A stretch of DNA of 64,000 nt from Ustulina deusta (Eukaryota; Ascomycota; Sordariomycetes; Xylariales; Xylariaceae), in the NCBI GenBank assembly GCA_023159155.1, contig JAJNNX010000003.1, positions 2,170,001-2,234,000 of the forward strand. Reading direction: 5' to 3'. The translations under genes and the position numbers were made by a program. The notes under the pieces are model-generated. The model did no database searches and was not told the origin of the DNA. It worked only from the letters and a program-made list of their open reading frames with translations. Positions within the stretch are counted from its first letter, which is position 1, and every line of letters starts with the position of its first letter. Positions 38,440-52,879 of this stretch are shown here, in pieces.

Positions 38440-41400
38440 ACCAATTACCAGACTTTTTAATACTAGCGCTTAATTATATATTCTAATAAAAAGTTATATC
38501 AAAAATAACCAATTTTTTATAATTAATATTTAAATAACTTAAAATAAATATTTTACTAAACTAAAAGTATTTTTATAATTATATAAAAAAATTATTATTT
38601 AGTTAGTATAAATTGCTAGAAAATATATATAAGCTATTCCTATATATATAGTTCTAAATAAAAAAATAGCTACCCTTTTGCTCCTAGGAATAAACTTCCT
38701 AAAAATTATAAATTAAGTTTTCTATTTTAAGAATTTAGTTCTAATAGCTATATTTACCTTTAGTAATATATATATTATTACTTCTATAACCCTGCCTATC
38801 TAATTATACTTTTATAATAAATTAGCAATTAGAACTATAAAAAACTAATAATTATTTATATGCAAAGAGCTACCATAAATAGCTATAATTAATTTCTAAT
38901 TAATATTTAAATCCTATTTTTATTATGTACTACTAAAGTAACTTTTAACTTAGTACTAAACTTAAATAATAAAATTATACAAAAATACTTCTATAATACT
39001 AATTAGCTAATTATAAACTATATAAACTAAATATTAAAATTAAATAATAATACTTTTTTTATAGGTGCTTTATTAAATAGTAAATTTTTAATAGTTTTTA
39101 GAACTATTATTTATAAAGCTATAAAAAAAGCAAAAAAAGCAAAAATCTTAAAAGCCAAATAAATAATATTTTTTTTTTTTTTTTTTTTAATATTTATAAT
39201 ATATAAGCCCAAATTAAAAAAAGTCTACCTAGTTAATAATATAAAATATAATAGTTCTATACTTCTAGGGTTAATTAACTAAAAAAAAAAAGCTTTAATA
39301 AAAATATATAATTAGTATAAACTAAATAAAATATCTAAAAAAAAAAAATTTATTTAAATATCTACCTATGTTTTACTATACAACCTAAAAAAAACTTAAT
39401 TAACTAAAAAACATTTTTAAAAAATCAAAAAAAGCATAAAAACATTAGAACTTACTAATTAAAAAAAAAACTCCTAATTAAAGTACTACATAAATATAAA
39501 ATAGTTTTAGCTTAAAATTTTAGCAAAATTAAAAAAATATATAATAAAATTATACTACTATATAAAATCTAAACAATATTATATAAAGCTTAGCAAACAA
39601 AAAAAATCCTTATTTTTATATTATTATAAAAAAGAGTACTAAATATATTTAAAACTTAACTTATAAACAATATATTAAAAAAAAAACATAGCATATATTA
39701 GAATATATAATTTGTAATAAAAAAAAAATTAAAAAGCTCAAATTAATTAATTCTACTACTAAACTAAATATAGTTATAATCCAAAATACCTTTTTACTAA
39801 AAAGCTACAATAAATTTGCTAAAAGATTTATTATATATAAAATCTTATTAATAATTAATTTTTTTTTTAAATATAATTAAATATTTTTATTTCTTTTTAG
39901 TCAAACATTAATAGCTTTTTTTATATTACTTAAAATTTTATAAATAATAATATTTCTTTAAAGTACAACAAATTTAGTAGCTTACTTCTTTAAAATAGTT
40001 AGCCAAATATTATATAATATTATATTTAAAAAATATAAACTATTCTTTAATAATATAAGAATTAAAAAGCTTATTATTTGTTATAATAATTAGAAAATTG
40101 CTTCTAGCATATAACAATTTATTTTTAAATATATCAAAAATATTAATATAATTTTACTAAATTTTAAATTAGCAAGTACTACTACAAGCAATATTAAAAA
40201 CAAATAATACAAGCTAATAGTAATACTAGTTAAATATTTTTATAAAACTAATAGCCGTAAACCTATAAAAGCTAAAGTATTTAAAATTTTAAAATAAATA
40301 ATATATAGCAATATTACAAAAATAAAAGTTTTTCTAAAAATAAGTAGCTACTATTAGATATAAATAAAAATATATATTATAATAGTATTTTTACTAACTA
40401 TGCTTTTTTAGTATAATATTAAGTTTGTTTAAAAAAATAATTAAAAACAAACAATAATAATACTATAATAAGTTTTAATAACTACTTTTTGCTTAATTAT
40501 TTTAGATTACAAAACTAAAAAAATCTAACTAAAAATTAATACTTTAAAAAAAAAATAAAGCACTATACTTTATTAACTAATTAAAAATAAAATATACCTG
40601 TTTAAATATAAGTTAAAAACTTAAAAAAAACCTAAATTAAATTATAATAGAACAAAAAAAAATATCTAAAAGTTATTAAAGTTTTTTGCTAACTATAAAA
40701 CTACTTATATAAAATCAGATTTTACCTAAAAATAAATATAAAAGTACTAATTGCTTAACTAAATAATAAATTTTTTATATTACTTAGCGTAGTTCTAACC
40801 TAATAAGTTATTTTTATTAAAATATTTAATTTTAAATTGTACTATATTTTTAAAAAAAAATATATAACAATAAACAAACTATTACATAAACTAAAAAAAC
40901 TATTAAATAAATTAAATGATTAATAAAAAGAAAATATAAAAAATTTTATTAATTTTTAACTTTATATTATAATAATTAAACTAATAATTGCTTTAAATAT
41001 TAATACTTTTTTTAAACTAAAGCAAAAATAGTTAATATATTTATAAAAGCTAACAATATATTTTATTACTAAAAGCTTGCTTAATTGCTTTATAATAGTA
41101 ATATAGAAAAAAATCTATAGAAATTAAGCCCTTTAATTTTTTGTTTATAAAAATTGCTTTTAAAAAAAAATAAAACTACTATATTAGATCTAATATTATA
41201 TTAATAACTTTAATAATTAAAAATATTTTTTTTAAAAAAACTATATATAACTAGAACATTAAAACTAGAACTTTATATACTATAAAATTACTACTTAATA
41301 CTACTAGAAAAACTTATATAAAAATATTAAAAATGTTCTAAAAAGCTATAAGCTATACTAGCAAATATAAAACAAGCAATCTAAAAAAAAAATATTACTA

Positions 41401-41730
41401 CAATAAAACTAAAAATATATTTATAAGGTAAATTTTTAATATTTAATTTATACCTAATAATAATAAATTTAAAACAATTATTAAAGCTAAATATAAAACA
41501 TTAGTTTACTTTAAAATAATACTACTTTAATTAGCTAATTTTAAAAATATTACTTAATTTATTAAGTAATATATTATTTATTAATATAGCATTTTTATTA
41601 GGATTAAATATAACAATAGTTCTAAAAAAAAAAAAAAAATTATAATAGTTAAAGTATAACTTAGATTTATAATAACTTATAGCATAATATACTACCTTTA
41701 AAGCTAAAAACTTATTAAATCAAGCTATAA
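38440..41730 (+). pseudogene. RIP-killed gypsy pol: protease, reverse transcriptase and integrase relics
   Basis: Codons starting at positions equal to 2 modulo 3 give a continuous though stop-ridden frame. At 38447-38470 ITRLFNTSA is a retropepsin DTGA site with Asp-to-Asn and Gly-to-Ser. Sixty-nine codons on (38666) comes IATLLLLGINFL, matching the closing LLLGMDFL. At 40043-40054 FFNN within YKLFFNNIRIK corresponds to the reverse-transcriptase catalytic FFDDI. At 41438 IFNI and at 41612 NNSS look like the first two integrase aspartates, both turned to Asn and 58 codons apart. Around 41696-41713 YYL*S reads as YHPQS after CAC-to-TAC, CCT-to-CTT and CAA-to-TAA. All changes are C-to-T or G-to-A, and no frame shift is needed over 1,050 codons. 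It is inactive. Gag presumably lies between 35475 and 38440 but is not recognisable. Confidence 0.8.
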
Positions 41731-42430
41731 AATAGTTATTAGTAGCTTTAAAAAAATAATTTAAAAAATAAAAAAAACTAGACTAAATAATTTAATAAAA
41801 TAATTTAAGCTAATAGAACTATTACTTAATACTATAGCTATAGCATATATAAAATAATTTATAGCTAATTATTAGTTTTATTAATTAAAAACGTTATTTT
41901 AATATAGCAAATTATTAATTAGTAAAACACTTTTAATTATATATTTTTTCTAGCATATAAAATATAGCAATTTAAAAAAAAAAAAAAAAATATAACTAAA
42001 GTCTAACGTATTATTACTAAAAAAAAACGCTAAGCTATAAAATAAGCTAATTAGCAATATACCTATAAAATCTGCCCTATAGCTTTAAAAAAAAAAAACC
42101 TCGTTTTTATGTTTAATACTTTATTAAATAACAATAAATTTTAAAGCGCTAAACTTCTATATAAATAAAAAAGCCTATTTTTTATAGCATCTAAAAAAAA
42201 AAAAAAAAATATAAAATAAAAAAACTAAAAAAACATATAAAAGTAAAAACTTATATATTAAATAGCTTATAACTATTTATTAAAAATAAAACTAAATATT
42301 AGGAACTAGTTAACCCTACTACTAATAAATAAACAATAAGCTTACTAAAAAACAACTACTATAAAAAAATATAAACATAGCTAAACAGCCCTAATTAAAG
42401 CTATAATATAACTAAATAAAAGCTAAATAA

Positions 42431-42545
42431 AGCCTAAAATATAACTAAATATAGCTAAAATATAGTTTAAACAAGCTTAAATATATTTAAATATAACCTA
42501 AAATATAGCTAAATATAACTAAAATATAGCTTAAACAAACTATAA
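42431..42545 (+). repeat. Two-copy 64-bp tandem repeat downstream of the integrase relic
   Basis: CCTAAAATATA(A/G)CTAAATATA recurs at 42433 and 42497, with shorter related TATAGCT words on both sides. It lies in the unexplained 3' part of the gypsy-type element. Confidence 0.55.
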
Positions 42546-45500
42546 TATAGCTTAAATAAGCTAAAAATACTAAAATATAAACAAAACAGTTAAAAAAAAT
42601 TAAAAAATTATTAGTAATAAAACTTTGTTATATTAAATTAAAATCTTAATTAAAACAAGCTTAAAAACTAGATATTTAAGCTTTAATAATTTATAATTAA
42701 AAAAAAAATCTATTAATTAACAAGCAATATTTTTTTAAATTTAAAAACTAAAAAAATAAATATAACCAAAGTCTATAGATCTAGCATTATATACTATAAC
42801 AATATTGTTTTAATTAGTTCAGATCTATTATAAAATAATATTTATTACTTATATTTTTGCCTTTTTTTATTATTCCTATGCTACCTTTTTACTTTTAAGA
42901 ATTTGTTCCAAAACAGCAACCTTACTACTGCTTTATAAACAGATTAACTAAAAAATATATAAAATAATATATAATAATTTCTATTTAATTAGCCTAAATT
43001 AAAAATTTTTTTAGGTTATTCTGCTTATTTAAATCTTTATTCCTATTTTGTTGGGTTGCTACAATATATAAATAAACATACTTAATATTACCTATATAAT
43101 ACTTGCAATCCAGCTAGCCAACTAAATAAACATAATTATTACAAACGCTAAACTATAAAAGATTTATTAATTTATATTTAAAAAACAATTATATTTTAAA
43201 ACAACTATTACTTTTAAATTTTTAAAATTAATAAATATATAACTAGCAAAAAATAGGATTAAAAGTTCTAGTTAACTAAACAGCAAATACTATTATTTAT
43301 ATTAAGCAATCAAATATTATAAAAAAATATTTGCTAAATAAGCTATTATAGTATAGCTTAATATAAAAAGATATAAACTTATTAACAAATATTATAACTG
43401 CTTTAAATATAGTTTTATTATTAAATATTATAAAAAATAAAAAATAAATATTCTAATATATATATTAACTAGTAATATAGCTATTTAAAATTTTAATAAG
43501 AAAATAATAAAAAATCTAATAACTATTATTAAATATTTTTATTAGCTATATATAAAAGTTAGAAAAAAAATATAAAACTTACTTATTTATACTAATTAAA
43601 AAAGCTATAATATTTATTTTAACTATACTTAAAAGTTTTTTTTTAAATAGCGTATAGCTTTATTAGTTTATTAAAGTCCTTTAGTAATACTATATATTTT
43701 AAGATTATAGCTCTAAAAAAGTACGCGTTTAAAAAAAAATATAGCTAAAATTATTAAAGTTATACTAGATTTTAACTAGAAATATATAATATATTATAAT
43801 TTAGCACTAAATAATAATAAAAATAGTATAATAGTTATTTAAAAATATAACTTATATACTAATTAGCTTAATTAAAATATTTATTAGCTTTAGTATACGC
43901 TATTTTAATTAGCATCTAATTACTAAAGCTTTTTTTATAACTTAGCTTTTTTTAATTAATTATAATAAAAAATCAAAATTATATAGGTTAGCTCGGAACA
44001 AAAAATCTTTATAATTAAAAAAAAAAAATAATTAAACGTTAGGCTTACTAGTAATAAAGTGGCATAACTAAAAATAATATATAAAATTTAATATATATAA
44101 TAGCAAATCAGTTAATATAAAAGCTTTAAATATACTCCAATTAGTAATATTTGCTTTTTTTTAGATTGCTTGAACTTTTAGATTAACTTATAAAACAATT
44201 AAAGCTTAAAGCTCCAATTGCTTATTAGTAATCTAACTAAATATAAATATATTTATATAATATTTAGTATAGCTAATATAAAAATAATAATTATATAACA
44301 AACAAAAATAACCAAAAAAAACTAGTATATGTTTCTTGCTTTAAAACAACTAATTATTAAATATTATAAAAAACAATAAAAAATAAAAATATATATTATA
44401 ATACACTATATATAGACCAATTACTATAAATCAAATAAATAAAGTTAGAAATATAAAAAAATATAAATATAAATATAATTTATATAAAAAAATAAATAAA
44501 TAAGTTAGAAAAAAACAGCTAACCTATACAAAACTAACAAATATTACTTTTTATAAAATAATATAAATAGAAAAGCTTTAATTAGCACTTTTTTTTAATA
44601 ATAACTTATATTAAAAAAGAACTAACAAAATCTTTATAAAAAAGTAATATAAACTAACCAGATTTATACTAGCTTAGCAGACTTTATATTTAGCCCTTAA
44701 CCACCTATTTTCTAGCTAATATATTTTATATTACTAGTTTTTAGACTTTACTTATTAATATATAAACTATATATTTGTTATATTTTATTTATACTTTTAA
44801 TTATTAATATATAGAACTAATACCCTGCTTTAATATTAAAACTATTATATAATCAGCTTATCTTAGCATTATTATTTCGAATTATTATATTTCAAATATT
44901 TTAACTAACCTATTTAAAGTATTACTAAAAAGATCTAAAAAATATATATATTTTTTTTTAATAGTATTATTGCTATTATACTATTTAAGCTAATACAATA
45001 TATATTATTAAATAAACTACTATATATAAATTATTATAATAAAAAACTATTACTTTATTTTTAATAAAAATATAAAAATGCTTTATATAACTACAGAACT
45101 TCTTTAAATATTATAACTTAAGCTTTTTATAACTTGTTTAAACCTGGATTAATTAATATATTCTAAAAAATATAATAGTATTAATAACTAAATATATTAA
45201 AAATTAATATACTAATTATTATAATAATTAGTTATTTTAAACCATAGGTAATATTTAAAAGCATTTTTATATAAACATTTTTTTAGGCTTAAAACAAAAG
45301 CTTTAATAAGAACTACTTTATTTTTTAATTTTTTAAAAAATAAAATAAATCTATTAGTTTTGTAGTATTTAGAACAATTAAAACAACTAAAGCTAAACAT
45401 ACTTTTAATTATTAATTTGTTATAATCTATAATATTAAATAAAAAATATTATATATTACAAATTTTATTAATAATAGTATAATAATTAATGTTTACTAAA

Positions 45501-47506
45501 AAGTTTTTGTTATTTTTAATTATATTTAGGAATTATTATTTAATAGTTACCCGCCCGGACCTAAGCTTGCAATATTAATCCCTAGCATCTAACAAAATAA
45601 TAGCTAGCATTATAATTATTTCTATAGAACCTATATACTCTTAGCTTTTTATAAGCCGAAGCTTTAAAAAGAAATAATAAACATTATAAACAAAAAACCC
45701 TACAATTTAAATAAAAATATATAAAACAATTCGTTAAAATATTACAAAAATTATATTGCAGTTTATATAAAAAAGCTAGTTTTAGATTTCCAGTTATAAA
45801 TTTAATCGATCTAGCCGGCCTAGCTAATCTTTTAACAAAATTAGTTAATTTTTTAATTAATTACTTTACTTACTAATTTCTAACCTATAAAACTTTACTT
45901 AAAATATTATAAGTATTTGCAAGATTTAATTACAAAAATATACAGTTAGTATAACTTAAAATACAAAAATATTCTTTTACTATTGCAGTGCTTAGCAGCT
46001 AATAAAATCAGGATTCCTATTAATACGCTCTTTTATAACAATTACTAACGCACAAATAACAAATTTCTTAAAAAACAACCGATCTTTTTTTTTATTTCTA
46101 AAAACATCTAAATAACTAATAGCTTTAATACCCAGATTATTAATACAATAATTAAATAAAAACAATATGCCTAAACTAATACTATAAATATTAAAATATA
46201 ACTTACTATTTAGCTCTATAAGCTAAACATAAAAATAGCTTATAAATAATTATTTGGACTACTTAATTATTTTATTACCTAATTTATAAAATTTAATAAA
46301 AAAATAGTTATAATTATATTAATTCTTAAAATTAAATAAATAATACTTAATAAACTTAAACTTTTTAAAACAAGTAGCAACTAATTAAATTATTTTTTTA
46401 TTATAATTATTAATAAATAAAAACAAACTGCTTACTTTATTAACTTAGTTCTTAAGCAAAACAAAAAATACTAATAATTTGTTTATAATTACTAAATATA
46501 AACTTTTAAAAATATTATTAATTAATAAATTTTAAAGCTACTTTTTAATATATTTTTTTTGTTTTGTATATATAGCTTTTTTATATATACTTAAAATAAT
46601 TAATAAAGTTATAGTCTAGCATATATTATTTATATAGTATTGCTTTTTAAATATTTAAATATTTTTTTTAAAAATCTATAACCTAATAACTAAAAGTTAA
46701 TATTTAATAACCTAGTAATAAACATTAAAATTATAAAAAATCGCTTAAATATTATTAAAAAAATAGAATTATATATTAGAATCGCAATTATTAAAACAAA
46801 ACCCCTTTTTTAATTAATACTACTTAAAACAAAAAAACAATTAGTAATTACTTTATTTTATAAAGCTAATCAATTAATAAATAATAATATAAGTATATAA
46901 AATATATTTTATAAATCTTTTTTTTAAATTAAATCAGATTTTTTTATAATAAATATTTCTGTTTTTTAGTTTATTTATAAAAAAATAATAGTTGCTAGAT
47001 TGCCTAAAAAATTAACGCAAAACTAATTAAGAAGTGCTCTAGTAGCTATACTTAAATCTAAAAAACTTAATTAGGAACATAAGTATTCTAATATATTTAA
47101 TCTTAATAAGCAGCGCTAACCCTCTTTTAATAGCAAAAAAACTTAGGCTATAATCTATAAAAAATTTGCTTGCTAGTAAATTCCCCCTATATCTTAGGAA
47201 AATAATATATATAACAATATAAAAAGTTATTTTATACTAAACTTTCTTACCGGTTAAAAGTTCTAAAAAAAATATAATTTGTAAATACGTATAATTAATC
47301 AAACAAATGCTAAAAAACCCAAAAATCAAAAAGCTACTCAAAAAATACTAAATATACAAAAAAAACAAAAAATTAAATTATTAAAAATAAATATAAAAAC
47401 TAAAAAGGCCTAGCAACAAAAATCTAAAAAAAATAAATAACTAATTAGTTATAGTTTAGGTTAATTATTATAGTCTAAAAACAGAAACCTAATAATTTAG
47501 AAAGTT
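42546..47506. other. Unexplained 3' interior of the gypsy-type element
   Basis: About 5 kb without open frames. A 62-codon minus-strand frame (45212-45400) is low complexity. A small patch with more C and G lies at about 45550-45600 and another at about 47100-47200. No motif was identified. Confidence 0.5.
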
Positions 47507-47873
47507 TGCAGTAGAGCTAGTACGTATATATAAAAAACAAGTCCTTAGTTATAAAATAAAACATATTCTTAAAAACTTTAGAAATTACAAAACAAAAAAT
47601 ATAAAAATCGCACGTTTTTATTTAAAGCTACAAAAAACTTTTTTTTTATAAAGTTACAAATAGATAAATAATCAATATAAAATACTAAATAAAAGTTAAA
47701 GATTTATTTTTATTAATTAATTATTGCGTTTTTATTTATATTTATGTATTAGATCTTGACTTAATTTATACAAAAATCTGCAAATTAAAAAACATAGTCC
47801 GATACAGAATAATCAGGTAAGTTTGGTTAGTTTTAGTGTACAACACACCAATCAGGAGCCCTGCTCTATTTCA
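47507..47873 (+). repeat. 3' LTR of the gypsy-type element
   Basis: 367 bp. Its right end keeps CAGGAGCCCTGCTCTATTTC where the left LTR has T for C and A for G. Confidence 0.85.
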
Positions 47874-47877
47874 CTAG

Positions 47878-50132
47878 CTAAAAAAACTTTAGAAAAGCTT
47901 ATTATAATTAAGTTTATAATAATTAAAAATAGCTATACTAAACTATTTAAAAAAAGTTTAAAAATAATTAATATTTTATAAAAAAAATAGATTTAGATTA
48001 ATTAAATAGTATTATAAAAGATTTTTACTAATAAACTAATCTTATTTTAAAAAAAAAAAACTTTAAATATATAAAATTAATATAAAGTTTTTTGTTTTTT
48101 TGGCTATTATATTTAAACTTAAATTAATTAAATATAAATTTATAAATAATTATTAATAAAAAAATATATATTTAAAAAACTAAATTATATTAGTTTTAAA
48201 TATTAGTAATATTATATTTAATTATTATAATATTATTTATTTTATAAAATTAAATATTATTAAAACTTTTTATTAATTATTATTAATTATAAAATTTTTT
48301 TAAATTTTTTTTTTTTAAATTTATAAAAAAATATTTTAATAAAAAGTTTTACTATTTAGTTTAAAAATAAAACCTATTTAATAGTAAGTTTTTATTAATA
48401 TATAAATTTAAAAACTTTTAAATAAATTTGCAAATATTTATATAAATAATATTTTAATTTATTTTAAAACTAAAAAATAGTACTAAACCTATTATAAAAA
48501 AATAATCTATTGTTTATATTAAGCTAAATATTAAAAAAATATTAAAAAGTTTTATTTTAATATATTTATTATTAATTATTTAAAAATAATTATAAAAACT
48601 AAAATAAAAATTAGAATTAATTTTGCAAAAATTTAAATAATTTTAAAAATACTAAATTAATTTAGTTATTTTTTAAGTTTTAAAATTATATTTATATATT
48701 TATTTATTATATTAGTAAAATTACTGCTTTTTTAAATTAATTATTAAAAAAAAATAAATTGTTTATAATAAAATTAGAACAAAAATAAGCTTTCGAACAT
48801 ATAAAACTACTAATATATAAAATATTTATTTTAGCTTTTTTTAGGCCTAGCTAACTAATATAAATAAAAATAAATATTTTACGTAATATAATAAAAAAAA
48901 TTATTTAGTAGCAATAAGAAAATATAACCTAAAAACTTATAAAATATTATTACTTAAAACTTTTTAAAACAAAGTTTTTTATAATAACTAATTATTAAGC
49001 TTTATTATATTTTTTACATAAATAGATTTTATTAATATAATAAATATATTAAGCTAACTTTTTATTAAACTTTAATATTATTTTTTAATACTAACTAAAA
49101 CCAAAAAATATAATAATTAATATTTTATTAAAAAAAATAGCTAAATTTTTTATAGTTAAAGCTAAAAAAACTAAAAAAAAAGTAATAGTATTAATCCTGC
49201 GTAATAAAATATTAAATTTTGTATTAATTATAAACTTTTTATTTAATATTTTTTAAAAAACTAATTTAGTAAACTTAATTAAATAAAAAAACTAGTTATA
49301 AGATCTAAAAAATAAAAATAAAAAGTTATATATATTTAAAGTTATTTTAAATAGGACTATTTTTTTTTATATAGCTTTAATTCGAAAAGTTTATATGTTT
49401 TTAATTATTATATATTAAAATTAATACAAAATAATTAAAATATTAAAATATAATTATAAATAATATATATATAATTATTATAACTATAAAAAAAACAAAA
49501 TATTATAAAACAAAACTTTTAGCTTTTTTTATTTATTATTTATATTAGCTATAATATGATAATATATAATAATAAATAATAAAAATATATTATCTAACTA
49601 ATAAAGTTATAACTATATATAAGTATTTATAAACAAGTTTAGTTGTTTAATTATAATTTTATTTAGTAAAAAAATAAATATTATAGAATTACTAGCTATA
49701 TAATATTATAAAAATTTATAAAATTTTTTTAATATATTAAATATATAAATATTAAATAATATAAAATTATTTATTTTTAAGTTTATAGTAATAATTAATA
49801 GTTTTATAAATATTAAAATAATTGAAATATTTATTTTTTTGTTTTAAACTTTATGTATAATTTTTTATAATATTTATTAATTAATATATTATTAATAAAA
49901 ATAATAATAAAAATAAAAATATAAAACTATTATAAATTTTAATACTAAATAATAAACGTTTAAACTAGTCCGCTAAACCTAGAATATTTAAAAAATAATA
50001 TATAATATAGCAACTTTTATATAAAAATAATACGAACTATAAACTAATAAAAAAAAATACTTAATAGATTTTAAAATAAAAAACAAAATCTTTTTTAAAA
50101 AAAAAAAGCTTTATAATATAAGTATTAACTAC
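47878..50132. other. AT-rich relic DNA, nothing identified
   Basis: Stops in all frames. No repeat boundary or protein relic recognised. Confidence 0.5.
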
Positions 50133-50830
50133 TAGATTAGACTTTTAATTAATTAGACTTTTTAAAATTTTAAAAAAACAAAAATTTAGTTATATTTTTA
50201 ATTTGTTTAATTTTTATAAAATAAAAAACTTGTTTTATATTAACTAATTATAAAAAGCAAACAATAATTTTTTATTTTAATAAATTTAATTATAATTTTT
50301 AATTAAAAATATTAATAACAAAGCAAAATTTAAAGTTAAATAAATTAAACAATTAAAAATATATAAAAAAATAAAAAATTATAATATTAGATTATTTAAA
50401 AAAGTTATAATTTTAATGATATTTAATATATAGTTTAAAATTTTAAAAATATACTAATTAAGTTTAATTAATTTTATAGAATATATAAAAAAACTTTTAA
50501 ATTTTTTATAAAATTATAAAAATAAATATATATAATAGTAACTAATAAATTTATAAATAATTATAAAAATAATAATAAAATAATATAATATAAAAAAGCT
50601 ATATAAATTTAATATTATTAATAATATTAAATTAAAACTATATTTATATTTTTAGTTTTAAAAAATAATAATATAATAGTTAATATAGTTTTAGCAAAAC
50701 TTGCAAAAACTTTAAACTTATATAATAATAAAATAAAAAATCTATGTATAAACTAACTTATAATTTTGCAGCTATATATACAAAATTTATCTTTATTTAC
50801 TTTATAAACTCTATTTTTTTTTATTTTTAT
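50133..50830. repeat. B-family repeat, left copy (ends at poly-T)
   Basis: About 700 bp starting TAGATTAGAC and closely matching 54929-55640 over its length, with mostly C/T and G/A differences. It stops inside the poly-T stretch where the L element begins, so its last ~60 bp (present at 55640-55702) are missing. Confidence 0.75.
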
Positions 50831-52879
50831 TTTTTTTTTGTTATAATCGGGCCGGTTGGCTTCTTTTGAAGCCGAAAGTCCAAAAAATGTCCGAACCCGA
50901 AACGAACCGCTTCCGAATCAACCAGGCTAAAACTAACATAAATAAGGACTTTGCTGCCTACTAAAAAATTATTTCTATATAACAAAACGTAACAGATTTA
51001 GAGACCTAATTTATTGTTTGGCTTTTGCGTAGTATATTTTTTAAACTTTTGCTAATTTTTAAGTTTTTAAATTATATTTATTTTGCTAACGTTTAGTAAG
51101 AGTAATCTAGGTTATTTTTATAAAAAATTAGATTTTGATAAACTTTTTTAAAAAAATAGGTTTTTTTAAATTTTTAAAGGCTAATAAAGCTTTTAATACT
51201 TTTGCTCTTATTTCTATGTTAAATATAAATATTATAAGTTAGTTAGAACGTATGGCTATTTATTTATATTTTAATATAATTTTTAGTTTATATTAAAAAA
51301 TTTTTAAACTTTAGTTTTATTTTTTTTTGAATGCTTGTAATATATACAAACAAATTAATAAAACTTTACAAATAATATAAATATATAAAAAAATAAAAAC
51401 TTTTTTTTTTAATTAAATATTATTTATATATTTGTTTTTTAATATAAAAAAAAATTTATTAATTTATTAAATAATTCTGAATTTTTTATTAAATTAATAC
51501 AAAAATTTATATCTGATTTTAAAAATAAAGCTTTTAAGCAAACTATTAAAATAAAAATAAAAAAACTTATATATTTAAAAAAACTCTTTAATAATAAAAA
51601 AAATAAAAAAAGCTTGCTTTATATAATAGATAATATATATATAGAATTTTTTAAGTTTTATAATATAGTTATTTTAAAATATATAAATATAAAAAAACAA
51701 GTTAAGTTTGATATAAACTTATTTTTTGTATAAATAATAAAAATATATAAATTTATAAAAAAAAATTTGCTTGTTTTTATTAAAAAAGTTCTAAATATTA
51801 GTAGGTCTAAAAATATAGCTTTATTTTAAAAGTTATTTTAAAAACTTAAAGTTTATAAAGCCGCTTAACCTATAGTATAAAAAGCAGTATTAATTATTAA
51901 ATTATTTAATAATCTATTTAATAAAAAAATAATAAAAAAATTAAAACATTTTAAAGCTAAAAGTATAAATTTTAGTTTGTTTAAAAATAAACTAATGTTT
52001 ATTAGATAAAATAATTGCTTATTTTTAAAAAAAAAATAGCAAAAAGACTTTACTAAAAAAAAAAAAAAAATTAAAACTAGGAAAGTTAAAAAACAAAAAA
52101 GCAAAAAATAAGCTTTATAGGCAAAAAAGTTATTTAAGATAACTTTGCTACTTTTTTAAACAGTATATTAATTAATTTAATTTTTTAAACAAAATTAGAA
52201 ATTTTTTTTAATATGCTAATAGTTATACTATAAGTAAAAAAAATAAAAAAAATATTTATTGTTTAGAAAAAATTAAAATTTTATTAGAAATTAAAAAAAT
52301 TTTAACGTTAAAAAAAAGATTTTTATTATATATAAAAAACAATAAAAAATTAGTTATTTTTATATAAAAAGATTTTATTATTTATATAAAATAAAAATAT
52401 ATATTTAGTAAAAAATAATTTAAAAAAAAGTTTTATAACTTAGAACTAGATTTAAAAATATAAAATAAATCTAAACTAGAGCTAGTACTATACTATATTA
52501 AATAAAAATTAATTTAAAAAAAGATAAAGCTTATAAAGCTTTTTAATAGTTCTAAGAAAACTTTGTTTAATATTTTGCTAGACTTAAAATAAATAAAAAA
52601 TGTTTTTAAATATTTAGATTAAAAATAATTAATTATTATAGTATTTAATAAAAACTTTAGATTTATAATTATATTTATTAACTAATATTATAAAAAATAT
52701 AAAAAATTTTTAATTTCTAATTAAAAAGCAATTAAATATATTAGTAAAGATAAAACAATTGTTAAAAACCTTATTGTATAAAAAAAGACAAAAAAAATAT
52801 ATATAAAAAGTCTAGATTTTTTAATTGGATTTACTAAGCAAAAAAAGCTATTTTTATAAAAATTAAAAGATTTTAAAAA

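Larger units (their letters stand above)
35108..47873 (+). mobile_element. Ty3/gypsy-type LTR retrotransposon relic, 12.8 kb, TSD ACTAG
   Basis: LTRs 35108-35474 and 47507-47873 are each exactly 367 bp (starts TGCAGTAGGGCTGGTGCG and TGCAGTAGAGCTAGTACG). ACTAG lies at 35103-35107 and again at 47873-47877, where its first A overlaps the LTR's last base. A purine tract AGAAAG lies just before the right LTR, giving plus orientation. Protease, reverse transcriptase and integrase relics occur in that order on the plus strand in one frame, which places it in the Ty3/gypsy group, because Copia elements have the integrase before the reverse transcriptase. The element is long for a fungal gypsy element: about 5 kb of unexplained sequence lies between the integrase relic and the right LTR, where extra genes or a nested insertion may sit. 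Confidence 0.85.

Noticed and set aside
45212..45400. 62-codon minus-strand gene
   Set aside because: Low-complexity chance frame within the gypsy-type element.
35108..47873. Copia (Ty1) element
   Set aside because: The integrase relic lies downstream of the reverse-transcriptase relic, the Ty3/gypsy order.
51865..52104. 79-codon minus-strand protein
   Set aside because: It is the antisense of a Lys-rich relic frame on the plus strand; Phe/Leu-rich low complexity.
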